Assembly: GCF_052324685.1 (NCBI RefSeq)
Contig: NC_135219.1
Span: 22,986,316-23,050,315 of the forward strand
Origin: Brachyhypopomus gauderio
Lineage: Eukaryota > Chordata > Actinopteri > Gymnotiformes > Hypopomidae
Direction: 5' to 3'
Length of the DNA stretch: 64,000 nucleotides
Shown in pieces: positions 57,963 through 64,000 of the stretch (the first letter of the stretch is position 1; the number at the start of each line of letters is the position of its first letter). A program made the position numbers and the translations under genes. The notes beneath the pieces were generated by a model. It ran no database searches. It was not told where the DNA came from and saw only the letters and a program-made list of their open reading frames with translations.

Positions 57963-58690
57963 TTTTGAATCTGAAAGAATATTTTGAAAGAATATTTTGA
58001 TGCAGTTTATGTGCACAGTCAGCACTGTTGTAACTGAGGTTGTGACTGTGTGGTGCTGCGGTAACCTGGAGAGAATGAGTGAGATGACAAATTCTTAATT
58101 AAATTGAATCAGACCATTCAAACAGTTAAACAGAGGTTTAGATTTAATCTATTGACATGATTTGTTCTTTCAATAGTAGTTTCATTAGGAAACTGAATCA
58201 CTAATAACAATGTTCTGTACCATATCAGTGTCAATATTTTACAAACCTTTCAATTTGCCTTAAATTCATCTTAATTTACCTTAAATGATGCTATTCAGTC
58301 ATCAATGTGCCTTTTCCCACTCACATTTGCATCTCTACATAAGCTTTCGTTTCTGGGGACATGGTGGAGTGTGTAGCAGAAGACATTTTTTTGTGGGACG
58401 GGTGTGTGGCGTGACGTCTGTTGCTAGGAAACGGTGATGGCAGCGCCAGCAGGTCCGTAGCAGGCCGGGGGTCCTAAGAGGATCCACCACCATTTTGCTG
58501 GCCTTAGTATTTCCTGTTTTTTTATTTCATGCTGAATTGTTACATTTATTGGTGATGTGTGTGTGACAGAGATGAGTATTGGACACTTGAAAATACTCCT
58601 CTGGGCTGACGCCGGTCACCATGCCAATGACAACAATTTACACAGAAGAACAATTTAGACCTGTAAGGGATAATGTCCATTTTGGTGTAG
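57963..58690. other. Spacer, possible LINE 5' region
   Basis: 58380-58500 is GC-richer (GTGACGTCTGTTGCTAGG, CAGGCCGGGGGTCC) and could be LINE 5'-UTR. 57963-58380 shows nothing. Confidence 0.3.
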
Positions 58691-61647
58691 GCATATCCGG
58701 TTAGGCAGGAGGTGGCTGGCCCAGGATGGATCTCTGGAAAAGGCTTGTCTCTCCTCATCTGTGTTCCTCGAGAAAATAAAACAGAGAAAATTAGCTCTGT
58801 ATAAGGACATACACAGGACAGATGATATTATAAACATTTCTGGAGTGTGGCAGCAACTCCGGCATTAAGTCAGGTATTCATCAGTGGCCCTGTGCCTGCA
58901 GGGGGCTGCAATATGTTCTCAAGGCTACTGGCATTAAATGTTTGGCTGCAGAAAACCTGCAGGTCAAATGGACTGAACTTCATTGACAACTTCAATCTGT
59001 TTTTTGGGAAGAGAGAATTCTTCAATCGGACTGCAAACTAACAAGAGGGGTGTCAATCTCCTGTCAGAAAACTTTATTTTATCTCTGTGTAACTTCTCTG
59101 TTTCAACTGGTGAAGAAACGTCAGCGTTAACACCCAAGGACACCGTCGCCACTACAGAGACACAACATCCTCCCTCCACAGAGGATGCGGAGTAATTAGA
59201 TGGGAGCCATGTGCTGTATCAGCTGCCAGAAACACCACAACCGAATAGACAATCCACACCATCCTCCACCTCATCATCACCTCACCTGAACTTCCCAGAA
59301 ACCATGGAGAAGCTTGTATCTGTAGGGACAAGACTGACACTTTCACTGTCAGCGAGTCCTCAGGTACAGCGGCAAATCACCTCAACTTCTCCCCCACAGT
59401 CCTTAATAAACAAATCTCCCCCACAACCTCAAAGTAAAAAACAAGCTCATAATCCACCAAATAGACAGCTCCGCTCGCGAGCTCATCACCAGCAGGAGCT
59501 CCACCCACCCTCCACCACCGTAAAGGAAAATTTACATCTTTTGGGTCCGTGCTGCTACAGTGTTGATATCAGCGGTACATATTTTCAAAACAAGCATGGA
59601 CCCTGTGTCCCAATTATCTCTCCCATTCCAGTTCTGATCAGAAGCAGAAAGAACAAGGAGTTTAGGTCAGATACTGTGAATACATCCAACCTACAGTATG
59701 TTGGAAGTATCTCAGTCTCTGAACCAAAATGTACAGGTTATTAAGTTAGCTCTACTAAATGTCAGATCTATTACAAACAAGTCTTATCTAATTAATGATT
59801 TAACTACATCTTATGGGCTTGATTTCATGCTTTTAACAGAGACATGGTTAAATTCATATAGTGCTGATATTGTGCTAACTGAGTCGGCTCCACCAAACTT
59901 TAACTTTTTAAATGTTTCTCACAATGGCAAGAAAGGGGGAGGTGTAGCAATGCTGTTTAATGATACTTTCCAATGCAAACAGTTACCACTTGGTGATTTC
60001 ACATCTTTTGAATATTTGAGTAAAATATTAAAAGGGGTTTCACAGATATGTTATCTTTTATTTCTACTGAATTTGATCATTTTGTTATTGCTGGTGATTT
60101 TAACATTCATATTGATAATCCCAATGATAGTTATGCCAAAGAATTCTATGATGTACTTGAATCTTTTGAACTTTCTCAGCATGTGTCTGCAAGCACACAC
60201 TGCCATGGTCACACTTTGGATGTGGTTATCTCAAAGGGTCTTAACATTTCAGCCTGTATTAAGGATGTTGCATTGTCTGATCACTACTGTGTATTTTTTG
60301 AAATGTGGATTTCAATCCATAGCAATGCCAGGTAGGTTAGGTTAAAGAAAAGACAGATAAATGAAAGGACAGCTGCACTTTATGTTACCAAAGTGTGCTC
60401 TGCACCTTGCCAACTATCAGGCTCTGTTGATACTCTGCTGGATAGTTTCAACTCAAAAACTGCCAGTATTTTGGATCAGATTGCACCAGTTAAGAGTTAA
60501 AACCATGCAATGTAAGCAGAAAGCTCCATGGAGAAATGATCCTGCAGTTCAGCACCAAAAAAGAGAATGCAGAAAGGCTGAGCTCAGATGGCGTAAAACC
60601 AACCTTCACGTATATAAAGAGATTTTCAAAGATAGGCTGCGTGATTACAATAAAATAATGTGCAAAGTTAGACAATCCTTCTTCTCTAGCATTATTAACA
60701 ATAGCAAAGTTCTTTTCACTATGGTTGACAGACTAACAAACCCACCTACATATATGACCCCTGAGCTAGTTTCAATTGAGAGATGTAATGAGTTTGCAAA
60801 ATTCTTTAATACTAAAATCCACAATATCAGACATGCCATCTGTACGCCTACATCCACCAACGAGCCAATTGTCTCTCCACAACCACGCAAAATGTTCAAC
60901 ATATGCCAGTTTAGTACTATTAATGAAGAAGGTTTAATTGATACAGTGAGTCATCTCAAATCATCCACTTGCAGCCTTGATAATGGTAATGACCAACCAA
61001 GTTTTTAAAGAATGTCTTTTCCGCAATATCAATGAACATTCTTCAAATAGTAAATTCTTCACTCATGTCAGGTGTATTTCCGAGTGCATTAAAAACTGCA
61101 GTTGTGAAGCCTCTCTTGAAAAAGAAATCTCTAGACAAAGCTTGTTGAATAATTATAGACCAATTTTTAATCTACCGTTCATTGGAAAAATAATAGAAAA
61201 AATTGTCTTCAAGCTAATTATGCACTTTCTGTCCACAAATAGCTGTCTAGACCAATTTCAGTCTGGCTTCCAACCTAATCATAGTACTGAGACTGCACTC
61301 ATTAGGGTTATCAATGACATTCGGCTAAATACAGACTCAGGAAACATGTCTGTTCTACTACTGCTCGATCTCAGCGCTGCCTTTGACACCATTGACCACA
61401 AAATTCTCATAGATAGACTTGAGAACTGGGTTGGACTCTCAGGAACTGTCCTAAAATGGTTCAGTTCATACCTTCAAGAAAGGAATTTCTTTGTGGAAAA
61501 GGAGGGTAATGTTTCTGAGATATCTTGATATATATAAGATATATAATGGGATATCTTGATATATATAAGATATATAATGAGATATCTTGATATATATAAG
61601 ATATATAATGAGATATCTTGATATATAAAAGATATATAATGAGATAT

Positions 61648-61913
61648 TGTGACCAGCGGGTTGAGCAACTGGAAAGGAAGCAATCACGCCAAGTCTCAGG
61701 GAAAAAGGATGGTTTAATAGAAAGTGTGCAAACCAAAACCCGTGCAAAAGATCCAAATTAAGGATATAATGACCAGCGGTCAACTGGTACAAAGACAAGA
61801 CATATATAGGCAAACAAACGACCCTCAGGTGAGACGGATCACGGGCTCCGCCCACCTGAGGGACGCACATGACGTCACCAAACAACAACAACAACAGCCG
61901 CTGTGGACGGACA
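61648..61913 (-). mobile_element. Solo LTR within the satellite
   Basis: 266 bp, TGTGACC...GGACA, with ATAT on both sides (61644-61647, 61914-61917), although ATAT is common in the array. On the minus strand a TATA-like CCTATATATG precedes an ATTAAA, so it points left. Family not resolved. Confidence 0.6.
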
Positions 61914-62175
61914 ATATATAAGATATATAATGAGATATCTTGATATATATATAAGATATATAATTAGATATCTTGATATATATAAGATATATAATGAGAT
62001 ATATTGATATATATAAGATACATAATTAGATATCTTGATATATATAAGATATATAATGGGATATATTGATATATATAAGATATATAATGACATATCTTGA
62101 TATATATATAAGATACATAATTAGATATCTTGATATATATAAGATATATAATGGGATATATTGATATATATAAGA

Positions 62176-62488
62176 CAGGGGTACTCAAATAGAAATGATG
62201 GCGGGCCACATTTTTTTTTTCTATCACTGAAGGGGCCGGTTAGGGTTTGGCGGCTGTGAACGTAAAACGTAAACTGTAGACGGGGGGGGGGTGGCGAACG
62301 CATTTGGGCGTCTACTACGTGTTTGTTGTTGCCATAAAGGCAATCCTCGGCAGCGTCTTGAGATCGCGGTGCGCGATTTCAAAAAAAGCGGATAGCGCGA
62401 TTGAAAAAAAAGATTCCTAAAAAAAACACTTTTCAAAACTACTCGCGGGCCAGAAATAGGCCCGTGGGCCACTATTTGAGTATGGGGG
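62176..62488. mobile_element. hAT MITE within the satellite
   Basis: 313 bp. Ends CAGGGGTACTCAAATAG and CTATTTGAGTATGGGGG, flanked by ATATAAGA (62168-62175, 62489-62496). The same word occurs in every satellite unit, so the duplication is supportive but not independent proof. Interior contains GGCGGGCCAC and CGCGGGCCAG. Confidence 0.8.
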
Positions 62489-64000
62489 ATATAAGATATA
62501 TAATGGGATATATTGATATATATAAGATATATAATGAGATATATTGATATATATATAAGATATATAATGGGATATATTGATATATATATAAGATATATAA
62601 TGAGATATATTGATATATATAAGATATATTATGGGATATACTGATATATATAAGATATATAATGAGATATATTGATATATATATATATAAGATATATAAT
62701 GAGATATCTTGATATATATAAGATATATAATGGGATATATTGATATATATAAGATATATAATGAGATATATTGATATATATATATGATATATAATATAAG
62801 ATATATTATGGGATATCTTACCACAGCTATGCAGATGACACTCAGATCTACATGGCTCTCTGCCCAAACAACTACGGTCCCCTAGACTCACTGAGTACAT
62901 AAACAAGTGGATGAAACACAACTTTCTGCAGTTAAATAAAGATCAAACGGAGATTATTTTATTTGGGAACAGCAAAGACACAGACTAGCTGCCTATCTAG
63001 ATTCGAGAGCCCTAAAATCTAAAGAACTAGTACGTAACCTTGGTGTACTAACGGACTCTGATCTCACCTTTAGCAGTCATGTCAAAGCCATCACCAAATC
63101 AGCTTTCTATCACCTCAAAAACATCAACAAATTTAGAGATTTTCTGGCTAAAGCAGACCTGGAGAAACTCATCCACGCTTTTGTTTCTAGTAGGATTGAT
63201 TATTGTAATGGGCTCCTAACTGGACTCCCAAAAAAAAAACAAGTAAACAGCTTCAGCTGATTCAAATCGCAGCTGCCAGAGTTCTCACTAGGAGTAAAAG
63301 AAGGTAGCACATCACTCCCATCCTTAAATCCTTACACTGGATACCCGTATGTTACAGGATAGACTTTAAGGTAATATTACTGGTTTATAAATGTCTTAAT
63401 GGTGCAGGACCAGTATATTTATTGGATGTGCTCCAACAATATGAGCCGAGCAGAACTCTCAGATCATTAGGAACTGGTCAGTTAGTGCAGCCTAAGGTAA
63501 AGAGGCGGCGTTTAGCTACTACGCTGCTCAGAAATGGAACCGGTTGTCAGAGAGCATTAGAAGAACCCCAACACTAGATACTTTTAAATCCAGACTGAAA
63601 GCCTTCATGTTTGAGCAGGCCTTCAGCTCAGTTTAATTACCTTTACTCTGTAACGGCACTTTTATCTTCATTAATTTAACTTCCTTTAAATCTACTGTTT
63701 TAATCATGCTTGCTATTTTAGATTTTATTATGTTTGTTTCTTTTTTGTTTAATTTTAATTTTTTATTTTTATCTTCTTATCTTTGCTCCCTCTTTAGATC
63801 TGCTTTTAGTTAAACTAAACTTTGTCTCTCTCCTCAGCAGAAACTTATTGCAGAGGTTGTGATTTCTCTCCTGGTACGTGTATACACAGGCGATGCCAAG
63901 ATCAGGGGGCGACGCCAGGATCAGGGGATCTAACTCTACAAGGGTCGAGAGGTTTGGCGGTCAAACTCCACGGGGGGGTATACAGTGTCGTGGAAATTTT

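Larger units (their letters stand above)
61519..62817. repeat. 31-bp AT-rich satellite block inside the LINE
   Basis: Units start GATATCTTGATATATATA or GATATATTGATATATATA and end ATATATAATGG or ...GA, with period about 31 bp. Arrays lie at 61519-61647, 61914-62175 and 62489-62817, split by a solo LTR and a hAT element. The LINE reads into it after NVSE and resumes near YADD, so it replaces roughly 100-150 bp of RT. Confidence 0.85.
58691..64000 (+). mobile_element. L2-clade LINE (copy 2), ORF1 esterase tail to 3' region
   Basis: 58691-58866 is the repeat also seen at 8575. 58867-59040 encodes the end of an esterase-type ORF1 (FISGPVPAGGC, SRLLALNVWLQ, NFIDNFNLFFGKREFF), as known in fish L2/CR1 LINEs; a proline/serine-rich stretch follows to 59744. 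ORF2 starts about 59698: APE endonuclease (LALLNVRSITNKS, LLTETWL, then VIAGDFNIHID, LSDHYCV), with about 40 residues lost near 60030. Next come the linker (60361-60960), RT fingers and palm (61130-61525, LDLSAAFDTIDH), and after a 1.3-kb satellite block the motif C (SYADDTQIY, 62830) and C-terminal RT (LGVLTDSDLTFSSHV, SRIDYCNGLLTGL) to about 63640, then 3'-UTR past the window edge. Several frame breaks; not active. Confidence 0.85.

Noticed and set aside
59211-59744. Separate proline/serine-rich gene
   Set aside because: Position between the esterase and endonuclease parts shows it is LINE coding or spacer sequence, not a host gene.
61461-62921. Long minus-strand ORFs rich in Ile, Tyr and Ser across 61.5-62.9 kb
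   Set aside because: They are translations of the 31-bp satellite; the period and not selection keeps them open.

Overview
The window looks like teleost fish nuclear DNA. Most of it is transposable-element debris: L2-clade LINEs, several hAT families flanked by 8-bp target duplications, Tc1/mariner ends, a PIF/Harbinger, a piggyBac, a P-element relative, an ISL2EU-like element with YqaJ and THAP genes, and a few solo LTRs. The L2 LINE 3' tails, the CAGTGATG-type hAT and the Tc1 ends are types I know from fish. There are no bacterial-style operons. Genes are split by GT-AG introns with consistent phases. Species cannot be fixed; an otophysan fish is a guess.

Layout. 1-2.2 kb: an L2 LINE carrying a hAT MITE and a solo LTR, joined head-to-head to another L2 piece. 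2.5-4.35 kb: a minus-strand open frame for an unrecognised basic nuclear-type protein. 4.6-13.7 kb: nested hAT elements, a 54-bp-arm palindrome, LINE fragments, Tc1 ends and one isolated cables-like terminal exon. 14.3-16.2 kb: a modular foldback repeat family with a hAT inside it. 16.4-19.7 kb: copy A (minus strand) of a split gene coding a SWIM zinc finger plus YqaJ nuclease domain. 20.2-36.6 kb: the one clear host gene, a togaram2-like TOG-array gene of about 24 recognisable exons. Its upstream TOG block is tandemly duplicated, and a second local duplication has made an in-frame chimeric exon.

37-44 kb: decayed repeats and a near-complete piggyBac transposase gene (minus strand). 44.2-48.1 kb: a PIF/Harbinger element with transposase and Myb-like genes and LTR insertions. 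48.7-54.9 kb: copy B of the YqaJ element, plus strand, here still joined to a convergent THAP-DDE transposase gene. 55.6-58 kb: Tc1, P-element and hAT-type transposase remnants. 58.4-64 kb: a longer L2 LINE (esterase-type ORF1 tail, endonuclease, reverse transcriptase) split by a 31-bp AT-rich satellite that holds a solo LTR and a hAT element.

How parts relate. Copies A and B form inverted repeats around the host gene. The two L2 copies at the window ends are near-identical and lie in the same direction. Togaram proteins bind tubulin through TOG domains and act at cilia. Here the upstream block is intact in frame, but the second unit and the C-terminal TOG exons carry frame problems, so the locus is either decaying or affected by assembly error.
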